Below are positions 35,776 to 44,381 of a stretch of 64,000 nt of DNA, piece after piece. Made by a program: the position numbers and the translations under genes. Numbering within the stretch: the first letter of the stretch is position 1; each line of letters begins with the position of its first letter. The DNA comes from Rugosimonospora sp040255525 (lineage in GTDB: Bacteria; Actinomycetota; Actinomycetes; Mycobacteriales; Micromonosporaceae), in contig JBDZVD010000005.1 in NCBI GenBank assembly GCA_040255525.1, positions 67,033-131,032 of the forward strand, given 5' to 3'. Under the pieces are notes generated by a model. It searched no databases, was not told the origin of the DNA, and saw nothing but the letters and a program-made list of their open reading frames with translations.

Positions 35776-36009
35776 TCTGGCTGGCCATCGCCGACATCGA
35801 AGACAAGCGAGCCCGGGCCCGGGCCGCCGAGGCTGGCAAGCCTCGCAATCGGGCCCGCCAGGCCCCCGGACGCATGGTCGAAGGCGCCGGTGTGCTCGGC
35901 TGGAAGCAGGCTCTCAACGCGATGAAAATCTTCTTCTCTGGGCGTATCTCCGTCGATATCCGCTAGTAGTCCGTATAGGACGGTTTGCAAACTACCGGCC
36001 GACCGGGGC

Positions 36010-36150
36010 ATGCCGCTGTCACGCTGGTCGAGCCTCGAGGTGGCCTGCGAGGCGGTCGAGACCGGGATCGTCGACGACATCTCACCGTCCCCCGAACGTC
36101 GGCCGACCGGCGACAAGCGGCAGCCATGCGCGCCGGGACCGCTGCCCGCC
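36010..36150 (+). pseudogene. IS630-type transposase fragment
   Basis: In frame from 36010, MPLSRWSSLEVACEAVETG and IVDDISPS resemble the N-terminal helix-turn-helix of IS630 transposases (PLSRWS..ELAREAV..GI..SIS). The match fades after about 25 residues. The surrounding gap 35776-36205 shows nothing else recognisable. Confidence 0.5.
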
Positions 36151-36205
36151 CTCCAAACATCGCAATCCTCTGTAGGCGTGTTTCGTGACGCACCGCGATT
36201 CGAGG

Positions 36206-36508
36206 TCAGACGATGAAGTGCTCGTCGAGCGTCACGACGTGCAGGCCGCCGACGAAACGCCGCTCGTCGCGCTTGATGGGCGAGTCGGGGGTGAAGACCT
36301 CCATGTCGCTCGGCCGGCTGAACCACAGCTCTGAAAAGCCGTCGAACGGGGCGTCCGGGTAAGCGTCGCGGTCCACAAAGTTCACGACGTATCGGACGGG
36401 CCGCGCGACCTCCCGCACCAACGGCGTATGCGTCTCGAGCCAGTGCCGACGGAACTCCTCGACCGTCTGGTCGTCCCGCTTACGTAGGAACCCGGATCTC
36501 TTGATCAA
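36206..36508 (-). CDS. EthD-domain protein
   Basis: This 100-aa protein has the EthD fold pattern: MIKRSGFLRKRDDQTVEEFRRHWLETHTPL, then a central ELWFS. It is a dimeric ferredoxin-like alpha/beta barrel; members include an ETBE-degradation accessory protein and methylmuconolactone-type isomerases. It diverges from the acyl-CoA ligase gene across a repeat operator, and it is the outermost gene of the catabolic island. A second EthD protein lies at 51008-51340. The specific reaction is unknown. Confidence 0.8.
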   Translation of the reverse strand: MIKRSGFLRKRDDQTVEEFRRHWLETHTPLVREVARPVRYVVNFVDRDAYPDAPFDGFSELWFSRPSDMEVFTPDSPIKRDERRFVGGLHVVTLDEHFIV

Positions 36509-36551
36509 CGGTCACCCCTCCTGCTTCAGATCACCTGATCACTCTTTCTAG

Positions 36552-36567
36552 ACGTACGTACGTACGT
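36552..36567. promoter_or_regulatory. (ACGT)4 palindrome between EthD and ligase genes
   Basis: Four ACGT units form a perfect 16-bp palindrome, flanked by CTAG and TAG. It lies in the 89-bp divergent promoter of the EthD and acyl-CoA ligase genes, 31 bp before the ligase start. It resembles the island's other TetR sites (ACGAACG half-sites) but with a 2-bp rather than 6-bp centre, so membership is uncertain. Confidence 0.5.
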
Positions 36568-36597
36568 TAGTCTCAGCTGGTCGAAGGGAGAAGGGCT

Positions 36598-38121
36598 GTG
36601 CGGTCCCTCGCCGACTTCATTCACATAAACGAGCGACATAACGGCAGCAGGGAAGCCGTCGTCGATTCGAACCGGCGTTACACGCACCACCAGCTGTCAC
36701 ATCGCGCCTGGGCGATCGCGCGTGGCCTGCGAGCCCTGGGCGTCGAGCCGGGCGAGCAGGTGGGTGTACTGGCCGGCAACGGCATCTTCAGCGCGGAGAC
36801 ATTTCTCGGCATCGTCGCCGCGGGCGCGGTCTACGTGCCCTACAACTGGCGATGGGCCTCCCCCGAGCTCATCCACGGCGTCAACGACTCCCAGGCTCGG
36901 GTGGTCCTGGTGGAGAACGAGTTCCGGGACGCCTTTGTGCAGGCGCACGACAGCGGCGAGCTCGCCCATGTCCGTGTCGTCGTCCACGAGGGCGCCGAGT
37001 TCGAGGGCATCCTCGGCGACGACTCGCCGCTCGACCTGCGCGTCGACCCGGAATCCATCGCGTGCGTGCTCTACACCGGCGGTACGACCGGGTCCTCCAA
37101 GGGCGTCGAGCTGCCACACCGGGCGATCCTGTCCAACGCCATCAACGAGATCGTCGACTGCCGCATCGGCCAGGCGCTCGACGATCGCGCCCTCATCGTT
37201 GTACCGATGTTCCACTCGGCCGCCCTGCTGTGCTGGTTCCTGCCGCACTACGTCACCGGAGCGACGAGCCTGTTCATGCGGCACTTCGACGAGGACCAGT
37301 TCGGCTGGCTGGTGGAGCGCGAACGGATCACCAACTTCTTCCTGATCCCCAACATGATCCGGCGGCTGCACCGAGCCGGCATCCTGCACAGAAACGGCGT
37401 GCGGCGGCACGTCCGAGCAATCCACAGCGGTGGAGCGTCGCTACGGATGCCGGATAAGGAGACCATCCGCGACATCATGCCCGACACCGACCTCTACTTC
37501 CGTTACGGATTGACCGAGGGCGGTCCGATGGTGACGCGCCTGCAACCGCAGGACGCCTTACGCCCCGAGGTCGACGGTTCGATCGGCAAGGAGTATTTCC
37601 TCGCCGAGGTGGAGCTACGCGGCCCGGACGACCGGGAGGTCCCCACCGGCGAGGTCGGCGAGCTGTGTGTCCGCGGTCCCAGCCTGATGCGGGGCTACCT
37701 CAACCGGCCGGAAGCAACCACCGAGGCGCTGCGTGGCGGGTGGCTGCACACCGGTGACATGGCCGCCCGTGACGAGGAGGGCTTCATCTACTTCCGCGAC
37801 CGGGCGAAGGACATGGTGAAGTCCGGCGGCGAGAACGTGTACAGCGCCGAGATCGAGCAGTTGCTGTACACCCACTCGGCCGTGATGGAAGCCGTCGTCG
37901 TCGGGGTGCCGAGCGCTGAGTGGGACGAGGAGGTACGCGCCGTGGTGAGCCTGCGCGGCGGCCAGCAGGTCACCGAGGACGACCTCAAGACCTATCTGCG
38001 CGGGCACCTCGCCGGCTACAAGATCCCCAAGCGCATCGCCTTCATAGCTCCAGAGAAGATGCCCATCAATCCGAGTGGCAAGATCCTCAAGCCCAAGGTC
38101 CGCGAGATCGTCGGTTGGTGA
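36598..38121 (+). CDS. Acyl-CoA synthetase (FadD-like, AMP-forming)
   Basis: This 507-aa protein starts at GTG 36598 after GAAGGGAGAAGGG. The adenylation motifs are in order: LYTGGTTGSSKGVELPH (P-loop, about residue 160), YGLTEGGPM, GWLHTGDMAARDEEGFIYFRDRAKDMVKSGGENVYSAEIE, and PSGKILK with the C-terminal catalytic lysine. It activates a carboxylic acid to its CoA thioester, probably the entry step of the island's pathway. A strong terminator follows. Substrate class (short branched, aromatic or terpenoid acid) cannot be fixed from sequence. Confidence 0.93.
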   Translation: MRSLADFIHINERHNGSREAVVDSNRRYTHHQLSHRAWAIARGLRALGVEPGEQVGVLAGNGIFSAETFLGIVAAGAVYVPYNWRWASPELIHGVNDSQARVVLVENEFRDAFVQAHDSGELAHVRVVVHEGAEFEGILGDDSPLDLRVDPESIACVLYTGGTTGSSKGVELPHRAILSNAINEIVDCRIGQALDDRALIVVPMFHSAALLCWFLPHYVTGATSLFMRHFDEDQFGWLVERERITNFFLIPNMIRRLHRAGILHRNGVRRHVRAIHSGGASLRMPDKETIRDIMPDTDLYFRYGLTEGGPMVTRLQPQDALRPEVDGSIGKEYFLAEVELRGPDDREVPTGEVGELCVRGPSLMRGYLNRPEATTEALRGGWLHTGDMAARDEEGFIYFRDRAKDMVKSGGENVYSAEIEQLLYTHSAVMEAVVVGVPSAEWDEEVRAVVSLRGGQQVTEDDLKTYLRGHLAGYKIPKRIAFIAPEKMPINPSGKILKPKVREIVGW

Positions 38122-38140
38122 GCGCCGGAACGGTTACGCG

Positions 38141-38180
38141 AGACGGGGGATGTCGGCGCTGGCGCTGGCATCCCCCGTCT
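38141..38180 (+). terminator. Terminator of the acyl-CoA ligase gene
   Basis: AGACGGGGGATG (38141-38152) pairs over all 12 bases with CATCCCCCGTCT (38169-38180). The right arm is followed by TTCCTTTG. This is the clearest rho-independent terminator in the window. Confidence 0.85.
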
Positions 38181-38192
38181 TTCCTTTGACGC

Positions 38193-38220
38193 GCTGACCG
38201 TGCGCCCGAGCACGGTCAGC
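38193..38220 (-). terminator. Terminator of the FAH-family gene
   Basis: GCTGACCGTG (38193-38202) pairs perfectly with CACGGTCAGC (38211-38220) around an 8-base loop, two bases beyond the stop of the leftward hydrolase gene. With the ligase terminator it separates two convergent genes. Confidence 0.75.
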
Positions 38221-38222
38221 GT

Positions 38223-39059
38223 TCACGGGGTGCGGCAGTCGGCCCGGCAGGTGTTGCGGAGCTCGCCGATGCCGGCGATGCGGGTGACGACCTCGGTCCC
38301 CTCGGTCAGATACCGCGCAGGCTTCCGGGCGTGCCCGACGCCGCCAGGAGTGCCCGTGGCGATGACGTCGCCGGGGACCAGCGTCATGATGGTCGACGCG
38401 TAGGCCACCAGCGCGGCGGGGTCGAACACGAGATCCTCGGTGTTGGCGCGCTGTACGACCTCGCCGTCGACCTCGCAGACGATGTCGTAGGCGACTCTCT
38501 CGCCGCTGGACCGGTCGGTCACCAGGTACGGCCCGATCGGGGTCGTCGCCTCGAAGGTCTTGCCCTGCAACCACTGGAGCGTGCGGTACTGCCAGTCGCG
38601 CACGGTGACGTCGTTGAAGACGGTGAACCCCGCGATCGCGCTGCGAGCCTGCTCCGGCGTGGCGTGCCGGACGGTGTCGCCGATGACGAGGGCCAGCTCT
38701 GCCTCCCAGTCCATCGCCGTGGAGACCGCCGGCAGCTCGATGTCGTCGAACGCCCCGATCAGCGCACGCGCGTACTTGGCGAACAGCGTCGGGTGGGCCG
38801 GCACCTCCCGCCCCATTTCCTCGATGTGGGCGCGGTAGTTGATCCCGATGCAGATGATCTTTTCCGGCGCGACGACGACCGGCGCGTACCGGAGCGTCGC
38901 CAGGTCGTAGCGTTTCCCTGTCGCAGCCGACGCCCGCTCACGCCAGCCGGGCTGGCGCAGCACCTCAACCAGGTCTGGATAGCCGAGGTCGACCGCTGCG
39001 TCATCGTCGAGTCGGACCGCCCGCGTGCCGTTCGCGGTGCGGATCGTGGCAAGTTTCAC
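38223..39059 (-). CDS. Fumarylacetoacetate hydrolase-family protein
   Basis: This 278-aa protein starts at GTG 39059 with AAGGAG. The FAH core is clear: ICIGINYRAHIEEMGREVP and MDWEAELALVIGD, with the metal-binding E-x-E equivalents, and GDVIATGTPGGVGHARKP near the C-terminus. Such enzymes hydrolyse C-C bonds in 1,3-dicarbonyls or act as hydratases or decarboxylases in aromatic and terpenoid breakdown. It overlaps the end of the damaged monooxygenase gene upstream by 59 bp, suggesting the two once worked in sequence. Confidence 0.92.
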   Translation of the reverse strand: MKLATIRTANGTRAVRLDDDAAVDLGYPDLVEVLRQPGWRERASAATGKRYDLATLRYAPVVVAPEKIICIGINYRAHIEEMGREVPAHPTLFAKYARALIGAFDDIELPAVSTAMDWEAELALVIGDTVRHATPEQARSAIAGFTVFNDVTVRDWQYRTLQWLQGKTFEATTPIGPYLVTDRSSGERVAYDIVCEVDGEVVQRANTEDLVFDPAALVAYASTIMTLVPGDVIATGTPGGVGHARKPARYLTEGTEVVTRIAGIGELRNTCRADCRTP

Positions 39060-39888
39060 CGTTCTCCTTGTTGTCGTCGGCGACGGCCTCAGCACCCGTC
39101 GGCCGGTGGCCGGTGGTTCGTCGCACGGCCGCCACCACGGCGTCGACACCGGGCTCGTCGAGCACCGCGGCGACGTGCGCGTCGGGCCGGACGACCCACA
39201 CCTCGCGGGGGCCCATCCCGAGCGCCGGCGCGATGATGGCCTCGGTGTCGATGTCGTTGAGCCTGATGACCCGGACCGGGCCGGCGGCCGCCCGCTCTGC
39301 TGCTGCGGCCAACTCCGTCACCTCGACCCTGTCGCCGGCGAGCAGCAGCAGCCCGTCGCGGGCGAGCTGCCGCAGCCGGGTCACGTCGGGACGGCCCGCC
39401 ACCCATGCCGGCCCGTCCGGCACGATCACGCCGGGGCCGGGTATCGGTGCCTGGCCCCGGGGTGGGCGCCCGGTGAACGGGCGCGCCGGCTGCAGCGTGG
39501 TCAAAGGCGAGTCGACGTACCAGAAAGGCTCGGCCAGCCGGCCCGAATCCACCTCCTCGGCTGCCGCGGCATCGCTCGAAGCGTGCTCCAGCGCGGACAC
39601 CCGCGCACGCCGGTCGTCGTGCGTCCGCGGTACGAGGAATCGCATCGTCGCGTCGGTGACCTCGAGGTTCTCGTCAGCGGCCGCGGACCGTTCGTCGTGA
39701 TACGTGGCCAGCAGATCGGCCGGCGCCCAACCGCGGGCCACGTACGCGATCTTCCAGGCCGCGTTCTCGGCGTCCTGGACGCCGTCGAGGCCCCATCTGG
39801 CCAGCAGCAGTGCGGCTGTCTGGCCCACCGGGCCAGCGCCGACGACCACGACGGGCGGGAGCGCGACGGTGGCCATCGTCGTGGTCAC
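39001..39888 (-). pseudogene. FAD-dependent monooxygenase with internal deletion
   Basis: The open frame encodes 295 residues from GTG 39888 (ATG 39876 also possible). It starts with the FAD-binding GAGPVGQTAALLLARWGL, then jumps directly to DGVQDAENAAWKIAYVARGWAP. In MhpA/PheA-type aromatic hydroxylases that segment lies some 250-280 residues later, after the substrate-binding domain and the second FAD motif (GDAAH). The remaining C-terminus, including the thioredoxin-like tail (VWVVRPDAHVAAVLD), is intact. An in-frame deletion is the simplest reading. The product should lack catalytic function. Confidence 0.75.
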
Positions 39889-40092
39889 GCCCCTCGGCCT
39901 CGCGCCTGGTCCCGGCTCGCGTGGTCAGACCGGGCGGTCGGAGTCCTCGTGGTCATGGGGCATCCCCTCGCGGAATCGGTGCGGCGGTGGCGCGTACGAC
40001 GAAGGCGAGGTGGCGGGTGGCACACCCGGTGAGATCGGGCCGGCGCCGCGCTGCGCCGACCCGTTTCCACCGCACGCTGCCCCGGCGCGACG

Positions 40093-41343
40093 TTAGTAGG
40101 CCTTGATCAGTTTCCAGGCGCCGCCGTCCACCTTCAGCACCGCGAGCCCCTTGATCCCTTCCGGACCATGTTGCTTGTCGCTGTAGTTGTAGATGGCGTT
40201 GATGCCGGCCACGTCCTTGACGTCGTTCTCCAGCGCGTCCCGCAGCTTCGTACGGGATTCGGTAAGGCTGCCGGTGCCCACCTTGCCCTTCTGCAGCGCC
40301 GCCTGCAGTAGCAGCATGCAGTCCCAGCCGTTGGCGGCGTACTGGTTGGGCTCGCTGTTGTACTTGTCCTTCCACGCCTTCACGAACTCGCTGACCGCCT
40401 GGTACTGCGGGTTTTCCGGCTTGATGTCGTTCGGCACGGCGACCATCGAGCCCTGCACGAGGGTGCCGTTGACGGCCTCGCCACCGACCTTGATGTAGTC
40501 CGGGCTGGCGGCGCCCGGCGAGTTGAACAGCATGGGCTTGAAGCTGATGTTCTGAGCGCTCTTGGCGACGATCGCGTTGGCTGGGTTGACCGCCCATACG
40601 AGCACCACGTCGGGGTTCTTCCCGGCGATGGACGACAGTTGCGCCGTCACGTCCGTCGCGGTCGGCGGGAACGTCTCCGACGCCACCAGTTCAAGGCCGT
40701 ACTTGCCGACCAGGCCGGGCAGTGCGGCCACGGGTTCCTGGCCGTAGCCGTTGTTGGACGCCAGGATCGCGACCTTCTTCCAGCCCTGGTCCTGCGCATA
40801 GGTCAGCTGCGCCTGCAGCGACGCATCGCTGGCCGGGAACTCCTTGAAGGAGTACTTCGCCTGGTCGAGCGGCGTGACGATGTCCTTGGACGATGCCGGC
40901 ACAATGACCGGTACCTTGAGCGAGGCCGAGATCGGCTTGACCGCGACGCCTTCGCCCGACGAGCTCGGACCGATGACCGCGATGACGTTGTCCTGAGTCG
41001 CGAGCTTGCGCAGCTGGTTGACCGCCTCGCTCTCGCTGCTCGTCGTGTCGGCGAAGACAAGTTCGATCTTGTGGCCGTCGATGCCGCCCTTGGCGTTCAC
41101 CCGATCGGCGTACAACTGCAGCGCCTTCTGCTCGTTGGTACCGAGCGCGGAGTACGACCCGGTGAGCCCAAGCAGAGCACCGATCTTGTAGGACGACGAT
41201 CCGCCGCCCGATGTAGTTGTGCCGCCTCCATTGCCGCACGCGCTCGCGAACAGCGTGGTGGCGACCAGACCGGCCGCAAGGATACCGGCTTTGCGCTTGC
41301 CGCGCAGTGCATGTCCCATGCGGGGGATACGCCTGGTCCGCAT
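40093..41343 (-). CDS. Branched-chain-amino-acid-type binding lipoprotein
   Basis: This 416-aa protein starts at ATG 41343, with GGGAG eight bases upstream. The signal peptide ends at a lipobox (LFASAC), followed by a Gly/Thr/Ser linker. The body is a LivJ/LivK-like Leu/Ile/Val-binding fold: YKIGALLGLTGSYSALGTNEQKALQLYADRVNAKGG. Homologues in catabolic islands often bind aromatic or short organic acids or amides rather than amino acids. It diverges from livH, with two TetR-type palindromes between. Confidence 0.9.
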   Translation of the reverse strand: MRTRRIPRMGHALRGKRKAGILAAGLVATTLFASACGNGGGTTTSGGGSSSYKIGALLGLTGSYSALGTNEQKALQLYADRVNAKGGIDGHKIELVFADTTSSESEAVNQLRKLATQDNVIAVIGPSSSGEGVAVKPISASLKVPVIVPASSKDIVTPLDQAKYSFKEFPASDASLQAQLTYAQDQGWKKVAILASNNGYGQEPVAALPGLVGKYGLELVASETFPPTATDVTAQLSSIAGKNPDVVLVWAVNPANAIVAKSAQNISFKPMLFNSPGAASPDYIKVGGEAVNGTLVQGSMVAVPNDIKPENPQYQAVSEFVKAWKDKYNSEPNQYAANGWDCMLLLQAALQKGKVGTGSLTESRTKLRDALENDVKDVAGINAIYNYSDKQHGPEGIKGLAVLKVDGGAWKLIKAY

Positions 41344-41401
41344 GCTCACAGCTCCCATCCCGGAAGGTGGTGCCGACAGGCCGTCGACCGAACAAGTGCA
41401 A

Positions 41402-41421
41402 ACGAACGAGCGACCGTTTGT
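41402..41421. promoter_or_regulatory. Island TetR-type operator, livK side
   Basis: ACGAACG-AGCGAC-CGTTTGT has the 7+6+7 inverted-repeat form shared by the island's promoters. It lies 58 bp before the binding-protein start. Confidence 0.65.
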
Positions 41422-41522
41422 CAAGGGTCGGTTTCGGCTACTTCACAAAGCCCGGACACCTGATCGACTCGCGACCATCACGACGTTGACACGAACGTGG
41501 CCGCCTCTTACGGTGCGCTGAG

Positions 41523-41542
41523 ACGAACGATCGATTGTTCGC
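41523..41542. promoter_or_regulatory. Island TetR-type operator, livH side
   Basis: ACGAACG-ATCGAT-TGTTCGC has the same 7+6+7 layout and lies 78 bp before livH. Together with the site at 41402 it brackets the divergent transporter promoters. Confidence 0.65.
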
Positions 41543-41620
41543 CCTGTTCGTCCGGGCGATATCAGTGCCTGGTGGGCGGCGTTCGGCGGGATACCGGGGC
41601 ATGGCACCCATGGAGGTGTA

Positions 41621-42487
41621 GTGAACGTATTGCAGGACGTGTTCACCGCGTTGTCAGTCGGCAGCGTATACGGCGTAGTCGGCGCGGGGTACGTGATCGT
41701 CCACCGCATCACCGGCATGGTCAACTTCGCTCAGGGCGACCTGGCGATGGCTGGCGCCTTCGGCGCGGTGGTCGCGGCCAACGGCCTACCGACCGGCGCC
41801 GCGATGGCCGCGGGCGCGGTCGTCGGCGGCATCGCCGGCCTGCTGCTCTACGTCCTCGCGGTCCACCCCCTACGCAACCAGGGGCTGCTCGTGCAGACCA
41901 TCGTGACGCTCGGCGCCGCGATCGTGTTGCGGTCACTCGCCCAACTCATCTTCGGCACGAAGCCATACACCCTGGATCTACTCACCGCTGGCCACCCTCT
42001 CCGGATCGCGGGCGCCTCCATGCCGCTGCAGGTGCTCTGGCTGGTCGGCATCATGGTGCTGCTGTACATTGCCCTCACCGCGTTCTTCGACCGCACGATG
42101 GTCGGGCGCGCCATGAGCGCGTGCGCGATCAACCGGTACGCGGCCGGCGTGGTCGGCATCAACGTGGTCGCCATGGCCGCGCTCGCGTTCACCATCAGTG
42201 GTGCCATCACCGGGCTCGTCGGTGCCGTACAGGTGCCATTGGGCTTCGCAACCTCCAGCTTCGGCCTGACCCTCGGCCTGAAGGGCTTCATCGCCGCGAT
42301 TCTCGGCGGCTTCAACCGGATCGGCCTGGCCATGTTCGGCGGTGTCCTCGTCGGATTCATCGAGTCCTTCTCGGCCTCCACCATCTCCACGTCCTACCAG
42401 GAGGTCATCGTCTTCGGTCTGCTGCTGGTCCTGCTCGTGGCCCGTCCGGCCGGTCTGACCAGATTGCGGGTGAGCGAACGTGTCTGA
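41621..42487 (+). CDS. livH: LivH-type ABC permease
   Basis: This 288-aa membrane protein starts at GTG 41621 after GGAGGTG. It has about eight helices, the family N-terminus DVFTALSVGSVYGVVGAGYVIVHR and the motif MVNFAQGDLAMAGA, and ILGGFNRIGLAMFGGVLVGFIES near the end. It forms one half of the membrane pore. The next gene begins within its last 8 bases. LivH transporters move branched amino acids or, in islands like this, related organic acids. Confidence 0.93.
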   Translation: MNVLQDVFTALSVGSVYGVVGAGYVIVHRITGMVNFAQGDLAMAGAFGAVVAANGLPTGAAMAAGAVVGGIAGLLLYVLAVHPLRNQGLLVQTIVTLGAAIVLRSLAQLIFGTKPYTLDLLTAGHPLRIAGASMPLQVLWLVGIMVLLYIALTAFFDRTMVGRAMSACAINRYAAGVVGINVVAMAALAFTISGAITGLVGAVQVPLGFATSSFGLTLGLKGFIAAILGGFNRIGLAMFGGVLVGFIESFSASTISTSYQEVIVFGLLLVLLVARPAGLTRLRVSERV

Positions 42488-44381
42488 CAACGCGGTGCGG
42501 CGCGGACCGCTCCCAGGAGGCCTGGGCGCGCTCGGATCCGCCGTCGCAGCGGTGATCGTGATCGCTGTACTGCCGGGCACGCTCGGCGACTACTACGTCG
42601 GGCTCGGCTACACCGTCGGCATCAACGCGCTGCTCGCGCTCGGGCTGATCCTCGTCACCGGGTTCGCGGGCCAGTTCTCCCTGGCTCAGGCCGCGTTCTA
42701 CGCCATCGGCGCCTACGGCTCGGCGCTGCTGACGGCCAAGGCCGGCTGGCCGGCGGCCGTGGCGTTAATCGTGAGCGCCCTTGGCGCCACCCTCGTGGCT
42801 TACGCCCTCGGCAAGCCGATCTTCCGGCTACGCGGTCACTTCCTGGCCATGGGCACCCTGGCCCTCACCGAGATCGTCTTCCTGCTGGTCAACAACCTCT
42901 CGTTCACCGGTGGCTCCAGCGGCTTCGGCGGCATCATGCCGTTCTCCCTCGGGCCAGTGCAATTCGACAGCCTGCGATCCCAGTTCTGGCTGATCTGGTT
43001 CGTCGTCGCGGCGGCGCTATGGGCGTCGCTGCGCATCCGGCGGGGTCGCGAGGGCCGAGCGCTGCGGGCGCTACGCAGCCACGAGGCAGCCGCGGCCGCC
43101 TGCGGCATCCACATCTCGTGGGCGAAGACCCGGGTCTTCGCCGGCTCGGCGTTCGTCGGAAGCATCGCCGGCTCGCTGTACGCCCACCAACTGCTGTACG
43201 TCAACCCGCCTCCGTTCGACGTCATGACCTCCATCGACATCCTGGCCATCGCGGTGCTCGGCGGGCTGCGCTCGCCGTGGGGCGCGATCGTCGGCGCAGT
43301 CAGCTTCCAGGCGATCCGACAAACGGTCGACGGCGTGCTGCCCGGGCTGTTCGGTGCAGGATCGGTCGGCGCGGGCGAAGAGCTCGTCTTCGGGATCATT
43401 CTTGTGCTGATCCTGGTGGTGCGGCCCGACGGCATCGTCGGGGCGCTGTCCTCGCTGACCTCATGGATCGCCCAGCGCACCCGCCAGCGGCGGGCAACGC
43501 CGGACAGCCCGGCGCCCACCGACGCGGCCCCGAGCGCACCGGTGGCCACCCGGGAAGTCCGCGCCGGCCAGCGCGTGGTGCTGCGGGCGCGCGGCCTCAG
43601 CAAGCACTTCGGGGGTGTACACGCGGTCAGCGACGTCGACCTGCTGCTGCACGAGCGGGAGATCCTGGCGGTCATCGGACCCAACGGCGCGGGCAAGTCG
43701 ACGCTGCTGAATATACTCTCCGGGAACCTGCCGCCAACCTCCGGCGCGGTCGAGCTGGACGGTACCGACGTGACCGGCTTGAGAGCCGACCAAGTCGCCG
43801 CCCGCGGCCTGGCGCGCACCTTCCAGACCCCGAGCCTCTTCGCCGGAATGGATACCCGGGAGAACGTCCTCATCGGCGGGTACCTCAGCGGCCGGGTCGG
43901 TCTCATCCGCTCGGCGCTGCCCACGGTCGGTGCCGTCCGCGAGGAAAGCCGGCTCGCCGCCCGTGCCGACGAGATCCTCGCCGAGCTGAACATGTCGCAC
44001 CTCGCCGGCCACGAGGCCAGCCACCTCTCACTCGGCCAGCAGAAGATGGTCGAGGTCGCCCGGGCCCTGGCCCAGAATCCGGCCGTGCTCCTGCTCGACG
44101 AGCCGGGTGCCGGCCTCAACCGGGTCGAGAAGCTCGCCTTGGCCGAGACGCTACGCGGGCTGCGTGCGCGGGGCGTCTCGCTGCTGCTCATCGAGCACGA
44201 CATGGAGTTCGTCATGAGCCTGGCCGACCGGGTTCACGTGCTGGACTTCGGCCGCACCCTGCGGGTCGGCTCGCCCGCCGAAGTACAGGCCGACGAGAAC
44301 GTGATAGCCGCCTACCTCGGTACAGCCCACAGCGGGGTCGACGGCGACGAGCCAGTGGAGGCCGCGGATGCCCGCTCTTGA
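42480..44381 (+). CDS. LivM-LivG fusion: permease plus ATPase
   Basis: This 633-aa protein starts at GTG 42480. Residues 1-335 are a LivM permease (GLGYTVGINALLALGLILVTG and GQFSLAQAAFYAIGAYGS). A Pro/Ala-rich linker of about 35 residues joins a LivG ATPase with Walker A GPNGAGKST at 400-408, signature LSLGQQKMVEVARAL and Walker B VLLLDEPGAGLN. The H-loop follows (LLLIEHDMEFVMSLADR). Normally LivM and LivG are separate; fusions occur in some actinobacteria and proteobacteria. It works with LivH, LivF and the binding protein. Confidence 0.95.
   Translation: MSDNAVRRGPLPGGLGALGSAVAAVIVIAVLPGTLGDYYVGLGYTVGINALLALGLILVTGFAGQFSLAQAAFYAIGAYGSALLTAKAGWPAAVALIVSALGATLVAYALGKPIFRLRGHFLAMGTLALTEIVFLLVNNLSFTGGSSGFGGIMPFSLGPVQFDSLRSQFWLIWFVVAAALWASLRIRRGREGRALRALRSHEAAAAACGIHISWAKTRVFAGSAFVGSIAGSLYAHQLLYVNPPPFDVMTSIDILAIAVLGGLRSPWGAIVGAVSFQAIRQTVDGVLPGLFGAGSVGAGEELVFGIILVLILVVRPDGIVGALSSLTSWIAQRTRQRRATPDSPAPTDAAPSAPVATREVRAGQRVVLRARGLSKHFGGVHAVSDVDLLLHEREILAVIGPNGAGKSTLLNILSGNLPPTSGAVELDGTDVTGLRADQVAARGLARTFQTPSLFAGMDTRENVLIGGYLSGRVGLIRSALPTVGAVREESRLAARADEILAELNMSHLAGHEASHLSLGQQKMVEVARALAQNPAVLLLDEPGAGLNRVEKLALAETLRGLRARGVSLLLIEHDMEFVMSLADRVHVLDFGRTLRVGSPAEVQADENVIAAYLGTAHSGVDGDEPVEAADARS

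Noticed and set aside
36552..36567. A simple microsatellite
   Set aside because: It has only four units and lies exactly in a divergent promoter, so a regulatory palindrome is more likely.
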